Shown here piece after piece: positions 47,790 through 59,723 of a stretch of DNA of 64,000 nt (position 1 is the first letter of the stretch; each line of letters begins with the position of its first letter). The stretch comes from Rhipicephalus microplus (taxonomy: Eukaryota; Arthropoda; Arachnida; Ixodida; Ixodidae). The position numbers and the translations under genes were made by a program. The stretch lies in assembly GCF_043290135.1 (NCBI RefSeq), contig NC_134701.1, positions 67,032,002 through 67,096,001 on the forward strand, given 5' to 3'. The notes under the pieces are model-generated. The model was not told where the DNA came from and did not search any database. It saw only the letters and a list, made by a program, of their open reading frames with translations.

Positions 47790-49398
47790 TTAAAACTTTT
47801 TTACGTCACCTTTAGCCACTGGGGAACATGTGGCTTTACCTGCTTTGCACTTTTTAGGAGCATTTTCCTGAGGAGGCTGGCATAGGCGGCGCGTCACTCG
47901 GTCCCCAAAGAAGGTGACACGTGGACCACATGAAAACACTTGCTCTGTCGTGTCTGGCACCCTCGTTGTTGCTTCATCGGTGACCGGTGCCTGACACTTC
48001 CTTGTCTGACCGCTATTCATTGCTTCCTGTTCCTCTTTGTCAGGAGGCTTGTCTTCAAGGTTTTCAAGTGGTGTTCGGCAGCATTGCATTCATTTATGCT
48101 TTCACTGGTGTCGTTAGCGATGTTATTTTGCGTGCTGAGGGTATCCATGAACAAGTATCCATGAACTTCCTCACAACTGTTCACAACTACGTTTTTGTTT
48201 TATAGGATTTTAAAGGGCTTTTATGTGTAAAGAGTGCATTTATAGATGTGTAATTATTTCTTATCTTTTCCACGCTCTACGTCTACACTTTGTATATTTC
48301 ACTGTATTGAATCTTTGTATTTATGCTCTAGACACACATGCTGAGTGTTGTGCATTATTGTGGTCTGGGCGGGGATCGGTGCATTGTCAGGCATTCAGTT
48401 GCCTTTTCAGCACCCCTTTCCATTCAACCACTGGATAAGTGATGTATGTTTAAAACTATGATGATAAATAAACTTCAAACTGAATAAACTTCAAAGTGTT
48501 CAGCTTTGTTTGAGGCACCTTCTGTTCCTCCCGCTTCTTCTCCTGTCGCATCAACTACCTCAGTGGCATCCATAAGATGATCCATATGTTGCTCTTCTGT
48601 GCCTTGGCCAGAACGGAGTTTGCTGGCATAAGTCGACACGCAGGCATCCGACGAGTGACCAAATCGATGGCACTGCAAGCACCTCGATGTTTTGCACTGT
48701 CGATGGACATGTCCCTCTCGCTTGCACCGAAGACACAGTGTAGGCCTACCGGGAATAAGTACGAGGCATTGGCGGCCATAGATTGACGTAAGGTGTGGTA
48801 TTGAGCTCACAGCGATGGTGTCCTTGAGCTCCAAGACAACGTCCCTATTTGTTGTCAGCCATTGTTCTATTCCTTCACATCTCCATATCTGTCTCTCAAC
48901 AGACTTCACAACGCCGGAAGCTCAGAACACCTCTTCAGCACGTCGCAATTCAAGATGAGGTGTAAGCCAAAGAAGTTCCAGCCTAATAATCTTGGTCTCC
49001 AGACCTAGCACCATGTACTTTAGCGCTTTTATACGTAGCTCACCACAAGTGACGAGTTTCTGTTTCGCCATGCTGCTTGCACACGTAACGATTCATCCAT
49101 GGCTCATTTGATACTGACCAACTTCTATGATATCCGCTGTGCTCACCACTTTAAGCAGCGCGTCACGAAAGTCTGGTGCATGATACGGCTTACCACTCAA
49201 GTCAGCATGAAGGAAAACGGAATGGAAAACGTCGTTACTGGTTGGAAGACGTGGCAGGACGACTTTATAGCTTGAGTCATCATCATGAAATGGAGTCGAT
49301 AATTCTCGGCCTTCGACTGATATGCTGTTCCCAGCAGAGAGCACTTTTGAACACAGCCGATCAGTGCGGCTTCTTCTCCAACATTCTTCACCGTTCAA
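47790..49398 (-). pseudogene. L1-like ORF1, zinc-knuckle RNA-binding protein
   Basis: The N-terminal part is 49093-49398 (VVLPRLPTSNDVFHSVFLHA). The central part, 48475-48909, has two perfect CX2CX4HX4C knuckles (CLRCKREGHVHRQC and CLQCHRFGHSSDAC). The C-terminal part, 47790-48089, is acidic then Lys/Pro-rich, ending KGDVKKF. The stretch between 49093 and 48909 continues the protein with a stop. An insert at about 48150-48478 splits the acidic linker, and a frameshift lies near 48060-48090. Confidence 0.75.
48150..48478 (+). mobile_element. ~330-bp insert in L1-like ORF1, unknown type
   Basis: AT-rich DNA interrupts the ORF1 linker. It ends on the plus strand with GATGATAAATAAACTTCAAAC and a second AATAAACTTCAAA, which suggests a 5'-truncated retrocopy with its polyadenylation signal. 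Short duplications (GTATCCATGAAC twice near 48145-48170; AATAAACTTCAAA twice near 48465-48497) are present, but no clean target-site duplication links the two edges. Confidence 0.4.
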
Positions 49399-49560
49399 AC
49401 GGCAAGCTACTTATATCTACCACTTACGGCTGCTCACGAGCATCTCAGGGGGGAATTATGTTTTCAGCATTACCACCAAGATGGCGCAATGAGCGCGCGT
49501 CGCCACATCGCGCAGCGGCGCCCACTCTAATCTTCTACGCGTAGTTTGCCCAGCTTAGAG

Positions 49561-50589
49561 AAGGGGAGCGACGCTATCTCACGTGCCATTATCTCGCAGT
49601 GGCGAAGAGGGTAGGATCTTACGCTTTGGCTGGCCTCGACCTTTACGTGGAACCATTCTGCTGTTGTTACCGGGTGCACAAAGGTCACTGCAATCACTGC
49701 AGTCTTCGTTTGCAAAAAGCACGTGCTTTTCAGACACAGCAAAGTAGCAAATTAGCCGCTTATTCACGTGCATCCGTACCTGTGAGTACGTTTTGTGCGT
49801 CATTTGTGTGGGACGAACGTAAGGCATGTTTCAAGCTGCTTTCCATTCTGCGCGTGACCTTTCAATTTGTTGCTATCGCGTTCATTGCTTCGCGTTTCCG
49901 GCAAAGCTGTGACTTTTTTAGGTTGACCCCTGCAGCCGTTGTTGTTTCGCTGATCAGAAGTTAAAATTAATTTGTGGCTGCACTCACGTTTAGATGCCTT
50001 AATAAGACCTTAGTTTCAAAACCCAACACATCCATCAGATACATTACAAGAACAACATAGTTATATTTTTGAGATTCTGATTCAGACTCTCTATTTTAGC
50101 ATTCATTTGAAACAAATGCTAGGACAGGAGCAAAATGCCACTATCATAGCGGCTTTAAAAAAGGCCCCTGCCCCTACGGAACTTGGCAGCGAACAACACA
50201 TGCTCACAAAAAACTGCAATGCATCGTTATACAGATTATCTATTGAAAAAACGAAGAAAAAACAAATATAACACTGACATATGCGTGCTGCGAATTCGCA
50301 GCATATCAGAAAGTTCTTTCTTTTTTACATAAAATACATGTTTTTTAGTGAACAGTTCACAACTTCTCTGAACACAATCGTAGAAAACCCCTTAGTGAAA
50401 CAATATAGGTTTTCAGGTACATAGGAGATTTTCCGGTACATGTAAAATGACTTTCACACACAACCATAATAAAAGATGCACCATACTCAAGAAACAAGCA
50501 ACAGAAAGCAAACACCTATGTGGAATAAAACTACTCATATATCGCCGCACAGCTATGAAAATACTGCTATAACATCAGACGCGAAGATG
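49561..50589. other. No gene recognised
   Basis: CpG-richer up to about 49700, then AT-rich. The frames on both strands (up to 121 codons) carry no recognisable motif. Confidence 0.4.
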
Positions 50590-51760
50590 TGTTTAGAATA
50601 ATGCTTTCCCCTGAAGATTGTTAAGCAGTAATGATATACGGCACGGTATCCGGTCTTTTCCATGATTGATTTGCGAAAAAGAGACAGCCCAAGTTTCACG
50701 CTGTCGAATGTCATAATTGAGGTGATGTGGTCTTCTTATGTTACGAAGATGAATAAATGCAGTGTGGCCTCCTTTCACGCTCTCTTTATACTTTTTTGCA
50801 AGGTTAAACTCATAATGGTTAAAGAAATGTGATTGATTTGATTGATTGATTTGTGGGGTTTAACGTCCCAAAACCACCATTTGATTATGAGAGACGCCGT
50901 AGTGGAGAGCTCCGGAAATTTCGACCACCTGGGGTTCTTTAACGTGCACCCAAATAAATGTGAGAACATTAAACTGAGCAAATGATAGACTAGTAGGGCT
51001 GTCATAAGAAACACATGCACATGTCACAATGCTTTTTTAAAAATAAATGAGGTCTCGGAATTTTTCTGCGACATTTATTCCCATAGTAAATTATAATAAT
51101 AAGCATGACAATTAAGTATCGTATTGTACAACAATAACCGTATGTTTTTATGAAAGAACATCTCGAAGCCTACAAAGTGCCCCGTATGCTTCGCCATACG
51201 TGTTGCAACGTATTCGATGCGTTTGTCTCCCAATAAGTCGTGATCAAAGATTACGCCAAGCCTTTTCTCGTCATCCGTGACGTAAATTCGTTCTGATTGA
51301 TAGAATATGTTCAGCTTATGATTTAGGTGTTTTTGAGTTGATGCAAAAAGAACAGCTCTAGTGTTTTTTTTTTCTTAGTTACCTGCAAAGAATTTGCTTT
51401 GCTTCACAAATACAACATTCGCAGAACAGTGTTAGCTGGTTGTGATTAATAATAAGTACTACGCGACCGGAAGAAAGCGCTAGTGTGATCTGCGGATATT
51501 ATAGAATGTGGTAAGCGGCTAATGTTCACTAAATCATTTATATAGATCTTGAACTGCACGGGCTCTGATATGCGTCCCTGGGGAACACCGGCTTCTAGCG
51601 TTAGGGTGTCTGAGTATTCACCTGAGATGCAAACTGTTCTGTTGCTTGCTCGGAACCACCCCTGGGTTCCGAGCGAGCCTACGAGCGCACACAATGAAGT
51701 GGTGGACGAACGGTTGTAAACGACTTCGGTCGTTAAGACTCCTATTCCGTCTGTCCCCAT
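50590..51760 (-). pseudogene. LINE reverse transcriptase remnant with nested SINE
   Basis: Minus strand, from high to low coordinates. The palm (51446-51760) has EAGVPQGRISEP, FKIYINDLVNIS and a SADHT at the catalytic YADD position. Then a stretch around 51050-51370 has QSERIYVTDDEKRLGVIFD and IEYVATRMAKHTG. After the SINE fragment, 50593-50778 gives the end, with a DIRQRETWAVSF block and LLNNLQ. The loss of the DD pair and several stops make it inactive. Clade uncertain; CR1/L2-like or a relative. Confidence 0.7.
50829..50957 (-). mobile_element. 5'-truncated SINE inside the LINE remnant
   Basis: The GTGCACGTTAAAGAACCCCA block, the CTCCGGAG-like block and the ATTATGAGAGACGCC block (in inverse) match the body of the SINE at 5425-5663 closely. 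The tail is (ATCA)n near 50832-50850. The tRNA head is absent. It interrupts the LINE frame, so it came later. Confidence 0.8.
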
Positions 51761-54700
51761 GATTCCGGTTCAAGTGCAAGTCGCGCCACCTCTCACCGGC
51801 TTGCGGCGGCGCTTCCCCTCACACTATAGCAATCTGGAACAAAACATCAACAACTTCTCTCCCTTACACTTGTTTCCTAAAAGCATTCTCTCTATAAGTA
51901 GCAAATGGGGAAACATTTCATTTAGCGGAGTTACATTCCAGTGGTATCAATACTGTGAGTTCGACGAATCAATATTTATAATTGTACAGTGCCTATGGGA
52001 GCTCTCTAAATTTTAGGCCACTTTTTCGTCTTTGTATCGCTACTGTGGCATCGTGCCTTGATATATTTAAAAGCCTTCTAAGATTTAGGTACAGTAATGT
52101 CTCTGGTTCAAGTTGGTGTAAAGAATGTTGGAAACATCCGGTAAAAAAGAGTTTGGTGGCCTGTTTTGTTCAGGGTGTGACTACCATCAGGCACCTGTGG
52201 TTGCCTCTCGTGATAAGACGTTGTACTGTTTGGTGCGAAGGAAAATTGAAATATGGTACGTGCATTCTATGAGGATTTCTAATGAAGGTACTATTATGAC
52301 CCCGTAAATAATCTTTCGGATTCGTTGCGTCACAGATCGAGCCTATTGTGCTAGTCATCTGTCAGGCCAAGTACAGGTTTGCGAACATTTAGGGTGTGTT
52401 TATATACTCGTGTGTTTACTGTGCACTCGAGTCTGATGAACTTCATAGTTGTTAATTATTAGTGAGGAATAACTAATATTTGATAGTGATAATTAAATAT
52501 TCCTGCTCGTGTCAGGTTTCAGAATCGATACTTAAGCTAGGATAAACCTTGCTACACTAATAATCTGAATTAGGTCAATTGGAATTATTATGCTAAGCTA
52601 CATGATGAGGATACTGCACTTGAGTTGATCGACCAATCGATACCGAATTTATGCTGTTAAATAAGCTAGTGGCCAAAACTTAGTTTACGAGAGAGATCAC
52701 GTAAACGCTTCGTGGATATGTGTGTACGAATGTCATCAATTTTCCTAGTAACACTTAGCAACATGTGGAAAAGCCAAGCCTAGCCAAGCCAGGACTGGCT
52801 AGGTGTTCACTGTAGAGCTTGACCTGTGGTGTCATGAGGGTCATGTGGAGTTGGCGTCAACTTCGGCGCACGCCGGGTGCATCAATGGTGTTGGCACACG
52901 GCCATTTTTCTTTGGTGATGGCGTATATATAAACAGAAATTGCAAGTTCAAAAAGCTATCTGTCTGCATTTTCTTTACCTCACGAATTGAAAATTCGCAA
53001 CGGACGCACTATAAGGTCAGTCGATTGGCAAATGTTTCGTAATTGTTTTGTGTTGTTTATCTGCGTACTATGCCGTAAAAACTGCGGAGATAAAAATTAA
53101 GGCCCCCTTGAAGTTCACCTTCAAGAATTAGACGCGACAGGCATACACTGCCCTTTGTGCGCACTTGAATCATTTGGTGCATGCTTATTATTCATTGAAT
53201 TATGATGTTGCTCAAGAAGTCTAAGTTGTGGATGAGTACAAAGTAATCGATAAAGCTGAATGTGCCTTGTGTCTGTGAAGCTTTTGAATTCGGTTGCGTC
53301 CTGCGTAATGGGTAGTGTGCTTAAACCACGAGCATGTGAAAACCATTACCCGCGTGAAATATTTTTAAACTTGCTATACAGCCACTACGCAATATTAGGG
53401 GAATATGCGCAACAACGTGTGTGCCTTTTGGTAGAATGGGTGGCCGGCTTCAAACCATGAAATCGTTTTCTGGATGGCATGTTCTGACACCTGATGGTAT
53501 TGTACTCTTGCACTAAGCGAAGTTACAGGTTGTATTGTGAAGCCTGTACACAAAACGCGTGTGGTTGTAAAACACAAAAGTTTTTTAACTGCATTGCCAA
53601 GCATACGAAGTTATTTTTCACTGCACTTTCAAGCGGACGCTTGGTTGTGTCGAATAGCTGCTTGCCGCACAAGCGACTTGAGTGAGATCCTGACTCGGAC
53701 GCGGACATTTTAATTATAATATTTTATTTACATATTTATCAATTTTTGGTCACGCAGAAGATCATTTTTTGCTGACAACCAACGATGCCGACACCAACGC
53801 CGGAATTTCCGCTAAACGAGTTCTATAACGATATTTCATTAAAATGCAGTGCATATGATACATTCTAATTACATTTATCTAAAAAGGTTCAACCTCTTTT
53901 CTTGATAGCAATATAAAGGTTACACGAGCGTTATCGTGTTATTTTCTTCTTTTTTTATATGCTTTATTAAGTTGCCTCTCCCATTTTGACGCTGGTACAA
54001 TTAAAAGCGGGCGAGCAACCAGATACTCTGAGCAGGCAAGTCTTCCCGATGTGATGGGTGTCTCATGGCATTTATGGCACGCTGAACCACTTGGCTAAGA
54101 TACGCACGGACTGTGGTTATTTACTGCTCATGCCATACACGAGCCAGTGTGTGGGAGGGGGAATACATTCTTGACAAATACAGGTGTTTCCTTATCTCGT
54201 TGAATATGAGCAAGGGTTCACTGCGAGGTAGGAGGACTACGGAAACGATGTAGTCCTCTGGTGGCCTTTTCCGCGCACTGAAAATTCAACGAACGCCTTA
54301 CTCAAACTGCGTGCCCACAGACAACACGCTGGGGGATGCACATCACTGTCGGAGGCTCAACCGGGCTCCCAACATGAGAAATTACCATTTTTCTGTCTTC
54401 TTTAAGATTGACCTGCTCCCCTCTCCTCGCTCACTATAGCCTTCTCGACGGACGAATCATCGTTATTGCGGGAGCAGTTTTTGTGCCAGTGGGCGCACAT
54501 ATGTGGAGGAAAGTATAAATCGTGTGCGAGACGGCTGTGCCGTATATCCCTACCAGGCTGCAGAAATTAGGCACCTTATTCCTCTTCTAACCACCACAAC
54601 CACGACGGCAGGAGTCCGGCACTGTTTTTGGCACAGATCACCGTAGCGAGCAGCCAGTAGCTCAGTGCTGCCATATTATACTCGTTCGCTTCACATAAGA

Positions 54701-54904
54701 CCATGTGTTGACTGCTCAGCATCTCACCAGATTTTGTTCTGCTTTTAGTGCACATTCGGTATTGACCATTCTATTTTGTGTAATTTGTTTCTCTGATTCG
54801 CTCGTATTCTTACCGATCAAACGGGTACACGTGATAGGTTTTTATAGACGATTCTGTTATGTTTCAACATTACCCTGAGATGAGCAATGCGAGCGTGCGC
54901 GCCT
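51761..54904. other. No gene recognised
   Basis: AT-rich intergenic-type DNA. CCAAGCCTAGCCAAGCCAGG with an inverted match TGGCTAGG lies near 52770-52802. No splice-supported exons or repeat termini identified. Confidence 0.4.
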
Positions 54905-56224
54905 ACCTTCTTCAAACGGATTGTATTTTTTTAGATTTTGCTAAAGCATTTGACTGTGTGGCAAACTCGCGTTTATTCTCGAAATTATCAGCTCTCTGTC
55001 TGGATTCTTTAACATTATCATGGCTTCGTAACTTTCTTTCTTTCCGTCAGCAGTTTACTTCAGCTAACAGTTTTACCTCATCTCACTGTGACGTAACATC
55101 AGGTGTGCCCCAGGGCAGTGTCCTTGGTCCTTTACTGTTCCTAATATACATTAACGATTTACCCACAGGCATATCTTCTAACCTGCGTCTTTTCGCTGAC
55201 GACTGCATCATTTACCGCTCAATTAAATCCACCGAAGATCACCTCGTACTTCAAAATGATCTCATATGAATTGCAAAGTGGTGTGACAAATGGCAGATGA
55301 ATCTTAACTCTACTAAATGCAAGGTTATCACTTTCAGCCGCAAGCGCATCAATTCCGATTTTTCATACCTCATAGATAGCACATTAGTAGCCCAGGCATC
55401 ATCGTATAAATATTTAGGCGTCCATCTCAAGCACAATCTTTCATGGGACATGCATATTAACACCATTACTGCCAAGGCATCCAGGTCACTTGGATACCTG
55501 CGCCGGAACTTGTGGAACTCACCAAGCAGTCTAAGACAACTCACCTATGAAACCATCGTTCGTCCGCAATTAGAATATGCTTCACCAGTGTGGTCTCCTC
55601 ATCAAATCTACCTGACTAACAAGCTTGAGTCTGTACAAAACAGAGCCGCTCGTTTCATTACTTCCAACTACAGCCCACATTCCAGCATAACGCAGATCAA
55701 ACATGACATACCGCTTGTGCCATTAAATGTACGTCGTTCCATTTCTCTTTTATCTTTATTCCATAAATATCGCTATAGCATCAGGCCATCTCCCTTACCA
55801 CTGGAAGCGCCTTCACGCATATCACGCCGCTTGCATAATCAATATAGCATTAAACGCATCAGTGGACGAACTAACACTTACAATTCATCAGCACTTCCCC
55901 GAGCCATTGTTCTATGGAATGATCTTCCCGACAATATTGCATCTATCAGTAACCATCAAGCATTTCTTGGCCAATTGCGTAAGCATTTCTTGAAATAGTA
56001 TCATGTCGTCACCATTACTTTTTTTTTGCTGTTAATTGCTGTTTTTTGCCATGTGTAAAAATGTGTAACTACACTGTACCCTTTTTTTCTTTTTTTTCAA
56101 TTTTGTTTCCCTGTATTTATTAATGCATTTATCTCTGATATTTTTTGTTTCGTACTTGCTCCCCTTACTCAATGCCCTATCGGGCCCTGTAAGGTATCAT
56201 GAATAAATAAATAAATAAATAAAT
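54905..56224 (+). pseudogene. 5'-truncated CR1/Jockey-type LINE
   Basis: The RT starts within the palm: IFLDFAKAFDCV, then TSGVPQGSVLGPLLFLIYIN and the catalytic LFADD at about 55188-55202. It continues through YLGVHL, an LEYASPVWSP block, LESVQNRAARFI and WNDLPDNI to a stop at 55996. One in-frame TGA (55267-55269) separates the two long open stretches. A single base change explains it, for example CGA to TGA. The 3' UTR ends in GTAAGGTATCATGAATAAAT and an (AAAT)n tail at 56202-56224. The endonuclease and the start of the RT are missing. It is young enough to keep a nearly intact frame. Confidence 0.9.
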
Positions 56225-56942
56225 GTAGAGAACTGATCACTGCACCACGTCACCCTACCATCCCCAATCCAATTTGACAGAAGGCGTCAATTGTACGCTC
56301 AAACCGATGTTGGCAGCTTTTGCGAAAAGAACTTGGCAGACCATTTGAGTGAGCTCGCGTTCGCTATTCGAAGATCCGAGAGTCGCTCAACTGGTTTCTT
56401 TGCCCACCTTCTTAAATTTTGGAAGGGAGTGGGCAAATCCGGTGACCAGCGTCACTCAATGCAAGCTCGAGGACGAGGAGACGCAGGCAGACTGCTCTGC
56501 TTACGCGTCGACATTTTAGGACAGGGTTTGTCGAGCTTTCTGCAAACCAAGGCAAAGTTTGGTGACGGCCAGGGCTCTGCAGAAGGCCCAATATGACCGC
56601 GAGCATCGCGACCTAGTTTTCGAGGTGGGCGATGTTGCCCTGAAGCGTAACCTCGCTCTTAGCTATGCCAGTAAGGGGTTCTCAACTCCGGTCGCTCCTA
56701 AGTGGCCTGGTCCATACCGAGTGGAGAAAGCGTGGACTCCACTCACGTACTTGCTGAAAGATCCCCATTCGGGAAAACTCAGCCGTGCCCATATCGCAGA
56801 CCTGAATCCCTTTGTATCACGGTCTGACGAACTCGCGCCAGCACCCTGCGGTAATGCGCGCAAGCAGCCAGGCACACCCGGGGTGGCGGACCGCATTCTG
56901 ATCTCGCACCGGTATAATCTAAGGAGGCGGTCACCTTTGTGA
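56225..56942 (+). pseudogene. Ty3/gypsy-type integrase, C-terminal part, broken
   Basis: The sequence opens in the integrase catalytic core: TSPYHPQSNLTEGVN, including the third catalytic acidic residue. A frameshift follows (stop near 56345), and the frame at 56291-56596 continues with DHLSELAFAIRRSES. A second shift leads to 56559-56942, with QKAQYDREHRDLVFEVGD, a GPY/F-type motif (WPGPYRVEKAW), and a Pro/Arg-rich end. This is an LTR retrotransposon enzyme that would insert cDNA; here at least two frameshifts kill it. No gag, protease or RT lies upstream, where the CR1 tail directly abuts. Confidence 0.8.
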
Positions 56943-58016
56943 TTTCGCGCCGGACGGCAGACATCTCCACACCCGAAGGCCCCCAGTTTACAGTTTGGTC
57001 TCTGTAAGCTAACTTCTTTCAGACCACTGCTCGGAAAGAAGCCTGCCCCACCAGTTGCAGTAAGTGCTTTAGTTATGTCTCTTTTCTAGCGTTCACGTTA
57101 GCTTGCATTTGGTTGCATCAAATGGGCTAAACGCTTATTTTCTCCGTGTACACGTTTTTTCTTGTTTCTTTTTTTTTCGCTTTCCATCGCGCCCCGTGCT
57201 GAACGTTCTCCACGGGCGAGCGCGGTGTGGTGATGGAAGGGAACCACCAAATGGCGAATAACTGTGTCAGTGCAATGTGTGCTGGTGCCGTAATTGGGGA
57301 AGGGGCGCGATGTGCAGTGACGTAAGTGATTGTCGGCGCTTGAGTGGAGTATCATCGCCGAAAGCCCGGGAAGGGTCACCACGGCTGCGAGCATAGAGGA
57401 AAGAGAAAATAGGCCCGTATCTGAATGTAATCTGCAAATGTCGCCGAAAGACGATAGTCTTGCGTGTGGAGAAAGTGAAGAATATGTTTGATGTTCTGTG
57501 CGAGAAAATCGGTGAAGGAAATTCTGCAGGCTCTGCGTTAGAATGCCTCGAGCGTGCAGCGGAGGCGAACGAACGCATCAAGTCACGTCACACGTGAGAC
57601 ATGAGCGCCACCTGGCAGGCTTCTTGCAAAACAAAGCGCGTGGCTCTGAGACGGGTGTGCGCGCCCGTCTCGGATGTGATAAGGTGAGGAACGCAAGGCG
57701 ACAGGTAGGTGCCACCACCATCGCGTCTTAGCAAAGCGTTGGAAACACTCACTGTCACGGACGGCCATTTTTGGCGACACCGCGTCACGGCAATTAACGG
57801 GCGCCGTACTCCCCCACTGACCGTGAGAGCGGCGGGCGCATGAAAGGGAGCCGAGAAGTGCAGAATGCGGTGCTCTTCTTAGAACGTCGCCGCCGACGGT
57901 TAATCCTTTTGTAATTGTGGCGGCGTCTGCAAGGTCGTAGAAGGCCGCGGTATACCCCGAACGAGGATTAGACCGACAGGTTGTCACTCTCGCTAGTTGA
58001 GGGCCCTCTCCCAATT
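56943..58016. other. Region between integrase and candidate LTR
   Basis: GC-rich and CpG-rich in its second half (57540-57960). A 143-codon minus-strand frame (57583-58014) is likely chance in GC-rich DNA. Ty3/gypsy elements normally have little here, so this could be a third ORF region decayed beyond recognition or an inserted repeat. Confidence 0.35.
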
Positions 58017-58025
58017 AAAAAGGGG
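58017..58025 (+). other. Candidate polypurine tract
   Basis: AAAAAGGGG sits immediately before a TG dinucleotide that starts the candidate LTR, the position where plus-strand DNA synthesis of LTR retrotransposons is primed. Confidence 0.45.
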
Positions 58026-58814
58026 TGAGGTCAAAATATTTTTGGGGCGGAGTTTCCATCAATTAAACGCGCATGATTGGACCCATGTAGAGGTCTCTTG
58101 TCCCCAAGGAAGAGAGCGAGGAGACACGAGGGGGATTTAGGCGCAGGATTCTGCCCTGCTAGGCAGACTAGTCGCTGACCAACATGGTGTAGAAACAGAT
58201 CAACAAGCATCTCTTCTAGAAGTTTTTAGTGTGGCTGTGTATCGGCTGGCCACCTAAACTTAGCCGTTCGTCTAGTTGTGACGTGATATTAACGTCTGCA
58301 ACGTAGACATCGGGACTTCGCCTCGAGTTAGCTCAACCTGCTCGAAGTCACCTGCAAGCACTAGCCTCCCGGAGCCACCAGCGTTGCAACACCGCCGAAC
58401 CGCCGACATCGCAGTCGTGCCAGAACTCTCTTCGACTTCTCGTATCCGATCGTCGGGGACGCAACGCGGCCGGTCATCACACGTATGCCTTCACCTGTTA
58501 ATATCTTCGAACTTTCTACTCCGTAGTTCTATTGTTGTTAGTTTGCGTAGCTTGTAATAGTTCTCTCTCGTAAGCTGGTTTATTATTTTGGTTTTATATA
58601 TTTTTTAGTTGTATCAAGTGTTGATGTATTTTGTTTGTTGTATTGAAGTGTTGTATTAGATCCCGTGTGCTGCAATATCACTAGAGTAAAGTAGTTTTGT
58701 TTTTTCACGTCTCTGATCTCTTCACTGTCTCTGCTTGCGTACGGAACGAACCAACCTGCTGTCATTCCCGTCGCCGACTTCGCGCTGGCGACGCTAGAGT
58801 GGCAGCTTGTAACA
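58026..58814 (+). mobile_element. Candidate 3' LTR (~789 bp)
   Basis: Begins TGAGGTCAAAA right after the polypurine-like tract and ends CAGCTTGTAACA, giving the TG...CA ends of an LTR. A TATA-like TTTATATA at 58593-58600 lies in its second half. No second LTR is in the window, so the call rests on position and ends only. Confidence 0.4.
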
Positions 58815-59085
58815 CTCACCTTTTCGTGGAAGCATTGCATGGTCAGCGCAGCGTGATTAGCACTACGGCCCTTGAAATTACTTATGTATGCATTTTCTAG
58901 TAAAATATGCACATGCAGAGTATTTACGTGCTGTCATGGTGCCCCAGACGTGCGCAATAATTGCTTAATAATTGACAATTGCCCAAGTATGAACGCTAAA
59001 TCTTGAGCAACATTGGTGGGCGCTGTGGATGGGGTCAGCCGTTTCAAGTACCCGGTGCCATTAGAGTGGACAAACAAACTAATGT

Positions 59086-59159
<74 letters not shown>
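59086..59159 (+). repeat. (GACA)n microsatellite, ~74 bp
   Basis: A perfect ACAG/GACA tetranucleotide run. 58815-59085 holds nothing recognised. Confidence 0.97.
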
Positions 59160-59723
59160 TAAAATTTTTGCGTCGAAGACCCCCAAGAAAGACTATCGCC
59201 TTTAAAAACTTAGGAGAGGCCTTGACGTCCCTCAAAATCTTTCGTCCGAGTATCAACAGCGAGTTACAGCTCGCCGACAACGAACTAAGTACAAGAAAAC
59301 ACACGCTAGATAACAACGGTGAGTGTTTTCACGTCATTAATTCACGCACTGTACAGACATCACGATCGGTCACGCACCTTCTTCTACGGTTGCATTCCGA
59401 CACGAGGCCGATGTAGCGCCTGGCCACTGTGCCCGTGTTCCGCGTAAAACTCACCGGCGTCAGCGTTCTTGACCGCGGTGAATTTAAGCACGGTGCAAGT
59501 GACACTTGAATGCGGTTGCTCCAACGTTGAGATTACAATGCTGGGGGTGAGCATAACAATTGGAACAGAAAAGATCTTTTATTTCGCACATGCAAGTTGT
59601 TACTGTACACATACCAAACACGAAACTACGTATGTGCATATGGTCCTCTCCTAATTGCGTCTTGCTGGTCCCAACAGTTTCGTCCGCTGCCAAAAACAGG
59701 AGCACTGACCAACCATCACTGAC

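Larger units (their letters stand above)
45259..49560 (-). mobile_element. L1/Tx1-like LINE, 5' part, host of the nested insertion
   Basis: Minus strand. ORF1 (49398 down to 47790) has two CCHC knuckles, and ORF2 (from 47780) has an endonuclease and a reverse transcriptase cut at 45270 by the I-like element; the rest lies at 38725-39707. Total reconstructed length without the insert is about 5.3 kb. Endonuclease (GDFNC) and RT motifs are of the L1/Tx1 type, with ORF2 starting 8 nt after the ORF1 stop. A separate ~330-bp insert disrupts ORF1 at about 48150-48478. The 5' limit, near 49560, is approximate. It is older than the I-like element that broke it. Confidence 0.8.

Noticed and set aside
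57583..58014. 143-codon minus-strand ORF
   Set aside because: Lies in CpG-rich repeat DNA with several overlapping frames and no domain; probably chance.
59044..59316. 90-codon minus-strand ORF with repeated Cys/Leu/Ser/Val
   Set aside because: Encoded by the GACA microsatellite.
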